This document shows positions 1 to 7,235 of a DNA stretch of 39,270 bases, one piece after another. Source of the DNA: an uncultured Alphaproteobacteria bacterium. Its GTDB lineage: Bacteria; Pseudomonadota; Alphaproteobacteria; Rs-D84. Where the stretch lies: assembly GCA_944390225.1 (NCBI GenBank), contig CALXPB010000001.1, forward strand, positions 149,196 through 188,465, written 5' to 3'. The first letter of the stretch is position 1. Each line of letters begins with the position of its first letter. The position numbers were made by a program, and so were the translations under genes. The notes beneath the pieces are model-generated. The model was not told the origin of the DNA, did not search any database, and was given only the letters and a program-made list of their open reading frames with translations.

Positions 1-1077
1 GGGCAATATAATCCAGATATTGTTGTTGATGCGCGCGAGCAGCGCAAATTAGAAAAATTTATACTGTACGGTATGGTTGCTGCCGACGAAGCAATCCGTG
101 ACGCCGGCTTGATAGATTATTCTGGGGATAGAAATCGTTTTGGGGTTTCTGTTGGTGCGGGCATAGGTGGCTTGAATACAATATATGATAATTGTGTCGA
201 GTTATACACAGGTGGACCGCGTCGAATAAGCCCGTTTTTTATTCCAAAAGTCATAATAAATATGGCAGCAGGAAATATATCAATTAAATATGATTTAAAA
301 GGACCTAATATATCTGTTGTTACTGCTTGTGCATCTGCAGGGCACTCTATAGGTGAGGCGGTACGTTTGATTCAGCATGGGGATGCAGATATTATGATTG
401 CAGGTGGTGCAGAGGGAGCGGTCGGTAAAATCGGTGTTGCGGGTTTCTGTGCTATGAAGGCTTTAAGTACCAGAAATGATGATCCAGCGGGTGCTTCTCG
501 TCCTTGGGATAAAAATCGTGACGGTTTTGTCATGGCAGAGGGTTCCGGTATACTTGTTCTGGAAGAATATGAACATGCTGTTGCACGTGGTGCAAAAATA
601 TATGCGGAAGTTGCGGGATACGGTTTGTCAGGAGATGCGTATCATATTACGGCACCTGCACCGGGGGGTGAAGGTGGTATGCGTGCTATGCAGGCCGCAT
701 TAAACGATGCAGGTCTACAACCAAGTGATGTTGATTATATAAACGCACATGGTACATCAACAGGTCTGGGTGATGTGGGTGAATTATCGGCAGTTAAAAC
801 TTTATTTGCCGGTACAAATGTTTGTATGTCTTCAACAAAATCCATGACGGGGCATTTGTTAGGGGCTGCGGGCGCAGTTGAAGCAATATTCTGCGTTCTT
901 GCAATTCGTGACGGTATCGTACCACCAACGATTAATTTACAGGACCCAGAAGATGAAGTCGGTGATTTTAATCTTGTTCCGAATAAAGCACAAAAACGTG
1001 AAGTTAATGTTGCGTTGAGTAATTCTTTCGGCTTTGGTGGTACAAATGCGAGTTTGGTTTTAAAAAAGATTAAATAA
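1..1077 (+). CDS. fabF: 3-oxoacyl-ACP synthase II (FabF/KAS II), 5' end outside window
   Basis: Condensing enzyme of type II fatty acid synthesis, which extends acyl-ACP with malonyl-ACP in the cytoplasm. The frame is open from base 1, so the gene begins upstream; the ATG at 73 is internal. The thiolase-fold catalytic triad is complete: nucleophile Cys in VVTACASAGH (codon 328-330), His in NAHGTSTGLGD (748-750) and His in GHLLGAAGA (853-855). The C-terminus SFGFGGTNASLVLKKIK is typical of the family, so the TAA at 1075-1077 is a genuine stop. In alphaproteobacteria fabF often lies next to mltG; here mltG is about 2.3 kb downstream, separated by an inserted gene and a tRNA. Confidence 0.96.
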   Translation, partial: GQYNPDIVVDAREQRKLEKFILYGMVAADEAIRDAGLIDYSGDRNRFGVSVGAGIGGLNTIYDNCVELYTGGPRRISPFFIPKVIINMAAGNISIKYDLKGPNISVVTACASAGHSIGEAVRLIQHGDADIMIAGGAEGAVGKIGVAGFCAMKALSTRNDDPAGASRPWDKNRDGFVMAEGSGILVLEEYEHAVARGAKIYAEVAGYGLSGDAYHITAPAPGGEGGMRAMQAALNDAGLQPSDVDYINAHGTSTGLGDVGELSAVKTLFAGTNVCMSSTKSMTGHLLGAAGAVEAIFCVLAIRDGIVPPTINLQDPEDEVGDFNLVPNKAQKREVNVALSNSFGFGGTNASLVLKKIK

Positions 1078-1095
1078 AGGAGGTTTTTAGAAGAA

Positions 1096-1398
1096 ATAAA
1101 AAAGCTGATAAATTCATCTGGTACAAAAGTAGTATGGAATAACGCCCCAGTCAAAGATCCTCATGGACCGGTATTAAAGTATTCTTTATATGATGCAAAC
1201 GGTAATTTATTGTTATCTGCAGTGGGGCGTCACGGAAATGTTTTTATACCGAAAACAGAACAAGGTGTTTGGAGTCTTTATGACGGTGACGGTAAAAAAT
1301 TAGATATAGATTGGGCAGATTTTTCTGATATTTTCGGTATGTTAGGTATTAAATGTGAAGTTCAAAAAAATGCGTTAGAAAAAAATATGGAACGTTAA
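1096..1398 (+). CDS. Short hypothetical protein with no canonical start codon
   Basis: The frame is open from the fabF stop (1078) to TAA at 1396-1398, in the same frame as fabF. A perfect Shine-Dalgarno AAGGAGG lies at 1077-1083, but no ATG, GTG or TTG follows at a usable distance. The nearest permitted codon is ATA at 1096, 12 nt after the SD. The first TTG is at 1210, 126 nt away, and would discard residues that look protein-like (WNNAPVKDPHGP, LKYSLYDANGN). The C-terminal part reads as a small beta-rich domain (VFIPKTEQGVWSLYDGDG). I do not recognise the family. It may use a rare AUA start, be a decayed gene, or contain a sequencing error near 1087. A terminator follows directly. Confidence 0.42.
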   Translation: MKKLINSSGTKVVWNNAPVKDPHGPVLKYSLYDANGNLLLSAVGRHGNVFIPKTEQGVWSLYDGDGKKLDIDWADFSDIFGMLGIKCEVQKNALEKNMER

Positions 1399-1424
1399 AA
1401 ATGCGGGTTGAATCCCGCATTTTT
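1397..1424. terminator. Intrinsic terminator, probably bidirectional
   Basis: Perfect 11-bp stem AAAAATGCGGG / CCCGCATTTTT with loop TTGAAT. The A-run on one side and T-run on the other let it end the fabF-side transcript and also the convergent acyl-CoA synthetase transcript, whose stop is at 1439. Confidence 0.85.
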
Positions 1425-1438
1425 ATATGACCTTTCCT

Positions 1439-3121
1439 TTATTTTTCTTCATCTTTACCAAGACCTATTGTGCTTTTTATCGGCTCAATGATAGTGTTCT
1501 TTGCACTGTCCAATGTTCTTATTAAAGCACGTCTGATTTTCCCACTGATTGTCATGGGCAGACTATCTACGAATTCTATTACTCGTGGATATTTATATGA
1601 AGCAGTGCGACTTCTGACGTGGTCTTGTAATTGACGAATTAATATATCTGTTGGTTGAAAGTATTTATTTAATACAATTGTTGCTTTAACCGCCATACCT
1701 CTTGATGAGTCTGGTATACCGGTAACCGCAACTTCGCGAACTGCCGGATGTTCCTGTAAGACGCTTTCTACTTCGAATGGGCTGACCCTGTAACCAGACG
1801 TTTTTATTAAGTCGTCATTTCTTCCTACGAACCAATAATAACCGTCTGAATCACGATAGGCTACATCTCCGGTATGGTAATATCCGTCACGAAATGCTTG
1901 GGTAGTTAATTTTTCGTTTTTATGATATTCTTGGAATAAACCTGTTGGACGACCGTCTTTTAATGATACGCAGATTTCTCCTACGGTACCGTCTGGAACC
2001 GGGCGTCCGCCTTCATCAAGTAATTGTATATCCCAACCGGCTGCTGGCATACCCATACTGCCGGGTTTGGGTTCTATCCATTCGTTGCAAAACAGCATTA
2101 TACATGTTTCTGTTTGACCGAAACCTTCGTGAAGTTTTATACCGGTTGCTTTATAGAAGCGTTCAAATACTTCTGGGTTTAAAGCCTCGCCAGCGATGTC
2201 CGCTTTTTTCAATGACGATAAATCGTACTTATTGAAATCGGCATGTATTAACATTTTGTATACCGTAGGAGGTGCACAAAAAGATGTTATATGATTTTCA
2301 GAAATTGCTGTTAGTAAATCATGTGCTGTCGCTATTCCTGAAAAGTCAAATACAAAGACAATTGCACCAGCCAACCATTGCCCGTACATTTTTCCCCATG
2401 AACATTTCGCCCAACCAGATTCGGATAATGTAAAATGTATATCTTCATCATTAAGACGCTGCCAGAATAATGCAGTATTTATATGCCCCAGTGGGTAAGC
2501 ATAATTATGTGATACCATTTTCGGCATGTCCGTCGTTCCGCTGGTAAAGTATATTACCATAGTATCAGTATTCTCATTTGGAACGCGTTCCATTGTTTCA
2601 GGCATTTTTGATATAGATTCCGCAACCTCGTCATTCGTTATGAATTGAATATTCTTATCTCCGATTGCTTCTTTTATTTCATTTACAACGTGTCCATCAT
2701 CAAAAGCAACAATTGCCTTTACGTCTGCTTGTTGAATACGATACTTGATATCCTCGGTTTTTAACTGATTCGTTGAAGGAATTGGTATCACACCAAGTTT
2801 ATGCATTGCCAACATCAGAATCCAATATTCCCATCTGCGTCTTAGAAATAATAGTACGGTATCACCTTTGACCAGACCGCGACTTGACAGGAAATTAGCA
2901 ACTGCATTTGACTGCTTTGACAAATCTTTAAACGTAAAAGATTTTTTTTCACCGCTGTCGTTCGTCCATAAAAGAGCGACTTTATCAGGTTCTTCGTTTG
3001 CAATTGCATCAATTACATCATAAGAAAAGTTAAAATTACTAGGAATCTTAGGTATAGCATTTTTGATATAGTCATTGTAGTCATCAAAGTTATTTTTCTT
3101 TAAGAATTTAAGCGCAAACAT
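1439..3121 (-). CDS. AMP-dependent acyl-CoA synthetase (medium-chain/ACSM-like)
   Basis: Adenylate-forming enzyme that activates a carboxylic acid to acyl-AMP and then acyl-CoA. Family motifs are in order: P-loop YFTSGTTDMPKMVSHNY (about 191-207), the aromatic substrate/adenine region SESGWAKCSWGKMYGQW (about 233-249), GFGQTET (333-339), YHTGDVAYRDSDGYYW (about 415-430), hinge GRNDDLIKTSGYRVSP (433-448) and the C-terminal catalytic Lys of SGKIRR (about K528). The length of 560 aa is normal. The overall pattern fits medium-chain acyl-CoA synthetases more than acetyl-CoA synthetase; the acid used cannot be read from sequence. SD AAAGGA lies 8 nt before the ATG. The gene sits alone on the minus strand between fabF and mltG. 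Confidence 0.93.
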   Translation of the reverse strand: MFALKFLKKNNFDDYNDYIKNAIPKIPSNFNFSYDVIDAIANEEPDKVALLWTNDSGEKKSFTFKDLSKQSNAVANFLSSRGLVKGDTVLLFLRRRWEYWILMLAMHKLGVIPIPSTNQLKTEDIKYRIQQADVKAIVAFDDGHVVNEIKEAIGDKNIQFITNDEVAESISKMPETMERVPNENTDTMVIYFTSGTTDMPKMVSHNYAYPLGHINTALFWQRLNDEDIHFTLSESGWAKCSWGKMYGQWLAGAIVFVFDFSGIATAHDLLTAISENHITSFCAPPTVYKMLIHADFNKYDLSSLKKADIAGEALNPEVFERFYKATGIKLHEGFGQTETCIMLFCNEWIEPKPGSMGMPAAGWDIQLLDEGGRPVPDGTVGEICVSLKDGRPTGLFQEYHKNEKLTTQAFRDGYYHTGDVAYRDSDGYYWFVGRNDDLIKTSGYRVSPFEVESVLQEHPAVREVAVTGIPDSSRGMAVKATIVLNKYFQPTDILIRQLQDHVRSRTASYKYPRVIEFVDSLPMTISGKIRRALIRTLDSAKNTIIEPIKSTIGLGKDEEK

Positions 3122-3210
3122 ATTTAAAATCCTTTATAAATATTTCTCTTGTTAAGATAGAGTATGGCAGATATTTTCCATAAGTAAAAGAAAAATAACA
3201 CATAAAAAGG

Positions 3211-3239
3211 TTGATTTTTTTTAGTTGGGGTAGCATAAT
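3211..3239 (+). promoter_or_regulatory. Sigma70-type promoter of tRNA-Pro
   Basis: TTGATT (3211-3216), a 17-nt spacer and CATAAT (3234-3239), 16 nt before the tRNA 5' end. It may also supply transcription into mltG. Confidence 0.6.
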
Positions 3240-3255
3240 CGGGCTACATAGTTTA

Positions 3256-3332
<77 letters not shown>

Positions 3333-3335
3333 CGA

Positions 3336-3361
3336 AAAAGATTTATCTTTTATATTTTTTT
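3336..3361 (+). terminator. Weak intrinsic terminator after tRNA-Pro
   Basis: AAAAGA / TCTTTT stem (3336-3341 / 3346-3351) with a 4-nt loop, then a T-run from 3355. The stem is all A/T except one pair, so read-through into mltG is likely. Confidence 0.4.
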
Positions 3362-3384
3362 GTAATTTGTAATAATAAAGTGCT

Positions 3385-4398
3385 ATGAGGATTAAAAAGG
3401 TTTATAAACGTAAGTTTTTCAAATTTTCCTGTGCAATAATTGCTTTTGTGCTCGCACTGTTCGTTTTCTTCTTGGGTATACAATCTCCCGTCAAAAAAAA
3501 TACTTTTTTTGATGTTACACGAGGAGTAAACGTTTCTATGGTCGCAGAGCAATTGAAAGATTATGATTTAATCGATTCGATTCCTTTGTTCAAATTATCT
3601 GTGCGGGCAAACGGCGGACAAATTCAAACTGGTAAATATAATATACCAAAAGGTGCAAGCGTTTGGCGAATCGCTGGTATGCTAGCAAAAGGCGATGTCG
3701 CAACTGTTACAATCGTCGTACCAGAAGGATTGACCGTTAAACAAATAAAAAAACTGTTGCTAGAAACCGATACCCTGACCGGAAATGTTGAGTGCGGTAA
3801 AGGTACAGATTTACCTGTGTGTAAATTAAACGATGGTGATTTGTTCCCAGATACTTATACAGTTGCTATGGGAACTTCGCGTCTGGCCTTTCTGGATTTA
3901 ATGCGAAAAAAAATGGAGAATACAAAATCTGCATGGGAAAAAGCAGGCCGAATAATACCTAAACCTCTTAGAAATTGGAACGATATCATTACGTTGGCTT
4001 CCATAGTTCAAAAAGAAACACCTAAAACCTCGGAAATGCCCCTAGTTGCAAGTGTGTATTTAAACAGGCTCCAAAAAGGTATGCGTTTACAGGCAGACCC
4101 TACTGTCGTTTATGCTTTGACTGATGGACTGGGTGATATGCGCGGTGCACCATTACTCCGTGGACATTTAAAGGTAAGCAGTCCTTATAATACTTACTTG
4201 CATTTTGGCTTGCCGCCTGCGCCTATCGCAAATGTCGGAATCGATGCAATAAAAGCGGTTTTACAACCCGCTGATACAAACTATTTGTTCTTTGTCGCTG
4301 ACGGAAAAGGCGGTCATAAATTTGCAAAGTCATATAAAGAACATATGAAAAATCATGCTAGTTGGCGTGAGGTTAAAAAAATCAAAAACACTCAATGA
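3385..4398 (+). CDS. mltG: Endolytic murein transglycosylase MltG (YceG-like)
   Basis: Inner-membrane lytic transglycosylase that cuts nascent glycan strands and sets glycan chain length. It has a short basic N-tail, one TM helix (about 13-32), a periplasmic LysM-like region and the YceG catalytic domain. The catalytic Glu, equivalent to E. coli E218, is present in ASIVQKET (about E211 here); the residue two before it is Gln where many homologues have Glu. It is followed by ASVYLNRLQKGMRLQADPT and FVADGKGGHKFAKSYKEH, both diagnostic. The length of 337 aa matches E. coli (340). The SD before the ATG is poor. It is separated from fabF, its usual neighbour. Confidence 0.94.
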   Translation: MRIKKVYKRKFFKFSCAIIAFVLALFVFFLGIQSPVKKNTFFDVTRGVNVSMVAEQLKDYDLIDSIPLFKLSVRANGGQIQTGKYNIPKGASVWRIAGMLAKGDVATVTIVVPEGLTVKQIKKLLLETDTLTGNVECGKGTDLPVCKLNDGDLFPDTYTVAMGTSRLAFLDLMRKKMENTKSAWEKAGRIIPKPLRNWNDIITLASIVQKETPKTSEMPLVASVYLNRLQKGMRLQADPTVVYALTDGLGDMRGAPLLRGHLKVSSPYNTYLHFGLPPAPIANVGIDAIKAVLQPADTNYLFFVADGKGGHKFAKSYKEHMKNHASWREVKKIKNTQ

Positions 4399-4454
4399 CG
4401 TTTTTTATTATAATTTTTAATAATTTTATTTTTAAAATTTTTCTTTTGTAAATT

Positions 4455-4482
4455 AAAAAAAGCCCCCGAAAAACAGGGGGCT
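4455..4482 (-). terminator. Intrinsic terminator on the minus strand
   Basis: Stem AGCCCCC / GGGGGCT (4461-4467 / 4476-4482) with loop GAAAAACA. The T-run (T7, from A 4455-4461 on the plus strand) lies on the minus-strand 3' side only. On the plus strand the hairpin is followed by CATAATG, so it does not look like the mltG terminator. Confidence 0.75.
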
Positions 4483-4519
4483 CATAATGTCAATAAGAAA
4501 AAAATCCGATTCGAAAATC
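4455..4519 (-). ncRNA. Predicted small RNA divergent from the outer-membrane protein gene
   Basis: A minus-strand unit has its own promoter (-10 TATAAT at 4531-4526, -35 TTGCAA at 4554-4549, spacing 17) and a strong intrinsic terminator about 45-65 nt downstream, with no gene between. The implied transcript is about 65 nt. Its U-rich middle is complementary to GAAAAAAAT at the start of the adjacent barrel gene (4653-4661); this pairing is low-complexity and may be chance. Function unknown. Confidence 0.45.
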
Positions 4520-4525
4520 TGCCAC

Positions 4526-4554
4526 ATTATACCATATTTCTGGACATTTTGCAA
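4526..4554 (-). promoter_or_regulatory. Minus-strand promoter of the predicted small RNA
   Basis: TTGCAA, 17 nt, TATAAT read on the minus strand. The -10 is a perfect consensus. It lies back to back with the plus-strand promoter of the barrel gene (4567-4596). Confidence 0.55.
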
Positions 4555-4566
4555 AAATCTTTTAAC

Positions 4567-4596
4567 TTGAAAATGACTTGGTTTAGGGGTTAAAAT
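4567..4596 (+). promoter_or_regulatory. Promoter of the outer-membrane protein gene
   Basis: TTGAAA (4567-4572), 18 nt, TAAAAT (4591-4596). Predicted start about 4603, at the first base of a hairpin. Confidence 0.6.
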
Positions 4597-4602
4597 ATTA
4601 AT

Positions 4603-4623
4603 AACTAGATAAAAATTCTAGTT
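4603..4623 (+). promoter_or_regulatory. 5'-UTR hairpin of the outer-membrane protein mRNA
   Basis: Perfect AACTAGA / TCTAGTT stem with loop TAAAAAT at the predicted 5' end of the transcript. A terminal hairpin can protect an mRNA from 5'-end-dependent decay. Confidence 0.4.
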
Positions 4624-4650
4624 TTGAATAACTCAACGAAAGGATAGAGT

Positions 4651-5223
4651 ATGAAAAAAATAGTTTTAACTTCTTTATTGGCAGTTTTTGCAGTGTCGGG
4701 TGCGCAAGCGGCAAATTATTTTGCCGGTGGTGCCGCGATGATTTCTATGGATGAAACACATACAAATGTTTTGGGAATTGCACCAGAAGTTGGTTGGAAA
4801 TATAATGAAAATTGGGATTTCGGTATGGGTCTTAATTTTACTTATAACAGAGATGTTGAAGATACTTTCGATTACGGTGCAAACATTTTTGCTCGTTATA
4901 AAATCGCACAGTTCGGAAACTTTAAGTTGCTGTTAAGAGGTGATTTTGGTGCTGCTTTCGAGACAATTTCTTCTGACGTAGAAGCAAGAGACGGTGAGAC
5001 AACAGTTGGTTTGGCTGCTACAATCGCACCAATGGTAACGTATGATGTTTCCGAAACATTTACATTGTATGCTAACTTGAACTTCTTGGGGGTTAACGCA
5101 GGATACAATTTTGAAAACAAAGATTTGGGGATAGACGATAGTTGGAATTTCAATGTTTTTGGAGATTCTTCAAATGTCGCCGATACTGGTGCTTTCCAGA
5201 TTGGGTTCTTGTATAACTTCTAA
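4651..5223 (+). CDS. Small outer-membrane beta-barrel protein
   Basis: 190 aa with a clear signal peptide (MKKIVLTSLLAVFAVSGAQA, then NYF). The mature part alternates polar and hydrophobic residues in barrel-like strands and ends in Phe (FQIGFLYNF), the C-terminal signature recognised by the BAM complex. The size suggests an 8-stranded barrel of the OmpW/Omp25 type; I cannot assign a specific family. SD AAAGGA lies 6 nt before the ATG. It has its own promoter and terminator, so it is monocistronic, with a predicted divergent small RNA. Confidence 0.85.
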   Translation: MKKIVLTSLLAVFAVSGAQAANYFAGGAAMISMDETHTNVLGIAPEVGWKYNENWDFGMGLNFTYNRDVEDTFDYGANIFARYKIAQFGNFKLLLRGDFGAAFETISSDVEARDGETTVGLAATIAPMVTYDVSETFTLYANLNFLGVNAGYNFENKDLGIDDSWNFNVFGDSSNVADTGAFQIGFLYNF

Positions 5224-5245
5224 GTTATGCTTTAATAAACAGATG

Positions 5246-5275
5246 ATAATCCGGTCATTTGGCCGGATTATTTTT
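5246..5275 (+). terminator. Intrinsic terminator of the 4651 gene
   Basis: ATAATCCGG / CCGGATTAT stem (5246-5254 / 5263-5271), 8-nt loop, then a T-run to 5275. Confidence 0.85.
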
Positions 5276-5276
5276 A

Positions 5277-5304
5277 TAGACAAAATTTACTTACTTGATA
5301 TTAT
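5277..5304 (+). promoter_or_regulatory. Candidate promoter of the structured leader
   Basis: TAGACA (5277-5282), 16 nt, TATTAT (5299-5304). The predicted start, about 5311, coincides with the first base of hairpin GTGCATTT / AAATGCAC. Confidence 0.45.
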
Positions 5305-5310
5305 ATAAAA

Positions 5311-5520
5311 GTGCATTTAGATGTGGGTCCAAATGCACCTTGTAAAGACAATGGTTAGTAAGGAAGGGCTTGAACACCCGAATATACTAAACGAACTGAC
5401 TTATGTCCCGATTCTGGTCGGGATGTTGTTGCTATACAATAGGTACTTATTCCGAAAGCAACAAGGTCATCGTATATTTGACTGTTCAACTCCCGACCAC
5501 CAATTATTTTGGTGGTTTTT
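5311..5520 (+). ncRNA. Structured 5' leader / putative attenuator upstream of the PAP2 gene
   Basis: About 210 nt without a credible ORF. Hairpins in order: GTGCATTT / AAATGCAC (5311-5338), TTGT / ACAA (5340-5351), TTAGTA / TACTAA (5355-5390), TCCCGA / TCGGGA (5406-5423), TTGTTGCT / AGCAACAA (5426-5464), then a terminator. TGGTCGGGA (5415-5423) plus GTTG (5425-5428) can instead pair with CAAC-TCCCGACCA (5487-5499), 13 bp with one bulge, invading the base of the terminator stem. Such mutually exclusive pairings are typical of transcription attenuators. I match it to no aptamer class I know. It could also be a free-standing small RNA. Confidence 0.5.
5496..5520 (+). terminator. Intrinsic terminator within the PAP2 leader
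   Basis: ACCACCAA / TTGGTGGT stem (5496-5503 / 5509-5516), 5-nt loop, then T-run. It lies only 37 nt before the PAP2 ATG with no room for a further promoter, so PAP2 expression needs read-through. Confidence 0.75.
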
Positions 5521-5557
5521 CTTGCTGCGTTTTTTTGGCAGAAAAAGGGAAAACAGA

Positions 5558-6094
5558 ATGAATAAAAAATTATTTGTGTTATCGGTTATTCCGATATCCT
5601 TGTGTCCGACAATTTCTTTTGCAGGACCATTTACAGATATTAACAGGTTAGGGGATTTGTTTATGGTTATGACACCAGCTTATGCGCTGGGGATGACTGT
5701 TCAGGCAAAAGATTTCAAAGGAACTTTGCAACTGGCAGAAAATATTGCCGCTATTCAATTGGCAACAGAAGGGCTTAAAAGAATTGTGCGCGAAGAAAGA
5801 CCTAATGGAGCAGATGACTTATCTTTTCCAAGTGGGCATTCGGCGGGTGCTTTTTCAGGTGCAATGTTCGTGCATAAGAGATATGGGCTAAAACCTGCGC
5901 TATTACCATATGCCATGGCTGCAATAACGGGTTGGACAAGAGTCTATGTAAAAGCACATTATTGGCACGATGTTATTGCTGGTGCTGCATTAAGTGCTTT
6001 GTTTACTTGGGTAATAGTTGAACCTTATGATACAAAAATAAGTGTGTCCGCAGATACAAGTGGTTTTAATTTTTCTTTTAAAACGGTGTTTTAA
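5558..6094 (+). CDS. PAP2-family phosphatase with signal sequence
   Basis: 178 aa from ATG 5558, chosen because it starts a signal-like segment (MNKKLFVLSVIPISLCP, then FAG). The longer open frame from 5321 would translate the hairpins and terminator of the leader. All three PAP2 motifs are present: KRIVREERP (K-x6-RP, 74-82), PSGH (91-94) and TRVYVKAHYWHD (R-x5-H-x3-D, R128/H134/D138). The family removes phosphate from lipids such as phosphatidic acid, undecaprenyl pyrophosphate or lipid A, and has membrane-embedded members. Its place between two outer-membrane protein genes fits a role in envelope lipid metabolism; the substrate is unknown. Likely regulated by the upstream leader. Confidence 0.88.
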   Translation: MNKKLFVLSVIPISLCPTISFAGPFTDINRLGDLFMVMTPAYALGMTVQAKDFKGTLQLAENIAAIQLATEGLKRIVREERPNGADDLSFPSGHSAGAFSGAMFVHKRYGLKPALLPYAMAAITGWTRVYVKAHYWHDVIAGAALSALFTWVIVEPYDTKISVSADTSGFNFSFKTVF

Positions 6095-6125
6095 TAAGAT
6101 TTGCTTCTTATAGAAACTGTTGCGG

Positions 6126-6191
6126 CTATTATGGCAATATGTTTATAAGTTGGATAAAGATTTATGTTAAAGAAACAAATTGCCATAATAG
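6126..6191 (+). repeat. 13-bp perfect inverted repeat around a start codon
   Basis: CTATTATGGCAAT (6126-6138) and ATTGCCATAATAG (6179-6191) are exact reverse complements. The 40-nt loop contains the ribosome-binding region and ATG (6164) of the next gene; the right arm is inside codons 6-10. Confidence 0.6.
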
Positions 6192-6922
6192 GATTTCTTG
6201 TTTTTGTGCCCAGCATAGTTAACGCGGGGATATTTGATGTTAGTAGATTAACAGAAGACGGTGAATTTTCTGCAAGTTTTGGAGCAGAATTTAAGACAGG
6301 GGCGAATAAGTCTGGTACGGGTCATGATGATATTTCTTCTGGAACAATAGATGAGCTAGGGGTTGGTATATCTTATACTTTTTTAAATGATTGGACTGTA
6401 TCTTTTAGCACAGGAAATGATTATGCGAATTCACAAGTTGGACTTAGTTACAAAGTTTTAACTTATGATGGTTTTAAATTAGACCTGTCCGCAGATTATG
6501 GAATTGCTTGGACGAAAAATGCTAAAACAGATGAACGAATAGGTGATAATAATTTTGATGCGAGTATTCGTATTCATGGTATAGCAGGTGACGCTTTTCA
6601 ATGGGCGGCAAAAGTAACGGGGCAATTCGTTTTTGCAGAACCTAAAAATTTTTGGAACCTTGGTTTGACTCTTGAAGGAATGTATTATTTCTCGGATGCG
6701 CTGGCAGCCAAAACCGAATTTAATTTTAAGTTTAAGGAAATCGAAGCCCCTGTAACTTTGTATGATAGATCAATAAAAATTGGTATGGTATATAACTTAT
6801 CACAAAGTGCTTCTGTGCATCCGTATATTAAATATCACTTTAAAACGAAAAATAGCGAACACAGTGCAGTTTTGCCTGATGATGATTGGAAACTTGGGGC
6901 AGAGTTTTCTGTTGTCTTTTAA
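6164..6922 (+). CDS. Outer-membrane beta-barrel protein
   Basis: 252 aa with a signal peptide (MLKKQIAIIGFLVFVPSIVNA, then GIF). Repeated amphipathic strands (LGVGISYTFLNDWTVSFSTG, WNLGLTLEGMYYFSD, KIGMVYNLSQSASVHPYIKY) and a terminal Phe (LGAEFSVVF) indicate a porin-like barrel of about 10-12 strands. No family assigned. It lies 69 nt after PAP2 with no terminator between, so co-transcription is possible. A 13-bp inverted repeat brackets its start and could limit translation. The SD is weak. Confidence 0.82.
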   Translation: MLKKQIAIIGFLVFVPSIVNAGIFDVSRLTEDGEFSASFGAEFKTGANKSGTGHDDISSGTIDELGVGISYTFLNDWTVSFSTGNDYANSQVGLSYKVLTYDGFKLDLSADYGIAWTKNAKTDERIGDNNFDASIRIHGIAGDAFQWAAKVTGQFVFAEPKNFWNLGLTLEGMYYFSDALAAKTEFNFKFKEIEAPVTLYDRSIKIGMVYNLSQSASVHPYIKYHFKTKNSEHSAVLPDDDWKLGAEFSVVF

Positions 6923-7235
6923 TCGAAATGTTCGTCTTTTTATGTGCTTAATCTGTAAGTTTTTGTGTGCTTTTGCACAAATGAAAAGATTGTCATATTT
7001 TTATAAGTTGTATACCTTAGTTTTTTGGGTTTTTTTGAACGAAAAACCGAGATTTTTCTTGACAATGACAAGACCTGTGGTTATAGTATATTCGCTTTCC
7101 GTGTAAATAAGGAAAGAAAAAAACACAGAAGTCTGCATATTTTGACAGATTTATAATCGCGGTTTTTCCGTTGAAATAAGTCTGATAGGCAGGTTTTGTG
7201 TAAATAAAAAAGTAGCAAAAACAAAGAGATTTTGA
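6923..7235 (+). other. 313-nt intergenic region and rpsL leader
   Basis: Holds the rpsL promoter (7059-7087), giving a 5'-UTR of about 140 nt. A second perfect -10 (TATAAT, 7152-7157) has no clear -35. A small TTTGTG / CACAAA hairpin follows the 6164 gene but lacks a T-tract. Open frames on both strands here overlap the promoter and rpsL and show no protein features. Confidence 0.5.
7059..7087 (+). promoter_or_regulatory. Strong promoter of the str/S10 ribosomal cluster
   Basis: Consensus TTGACA (7059-7064), 17 nt, TATAGT (7082-7087). It is the only strong plus-strand promoter seen before rpsL. Confidence 0.78.

Noticed and set aside
4455-4482. Terminator of mltG
   Set aside because: The T-tract lies on the minus-strand side; on the plus strand the stem is followed by CATAATG.
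5311-5520. Possible tmRNA or tRNA-like end (GTTCAACTCCCGACCACCA)
   Set aside because: The T-arm-like loop has no matching 5-bp stem, there is no tag frame ending in AA-type residues, and the alphaproteobacterial permuted tmRNA has its CCA before, not after, the tag part.
5321-5557. N-terminal extension of the PAP2 protein from ATG 5321
   Set aside because: It would translate several hairpins and a terminator and place the signal peptide internally; ATG 5558 begins a normal signal peptide.
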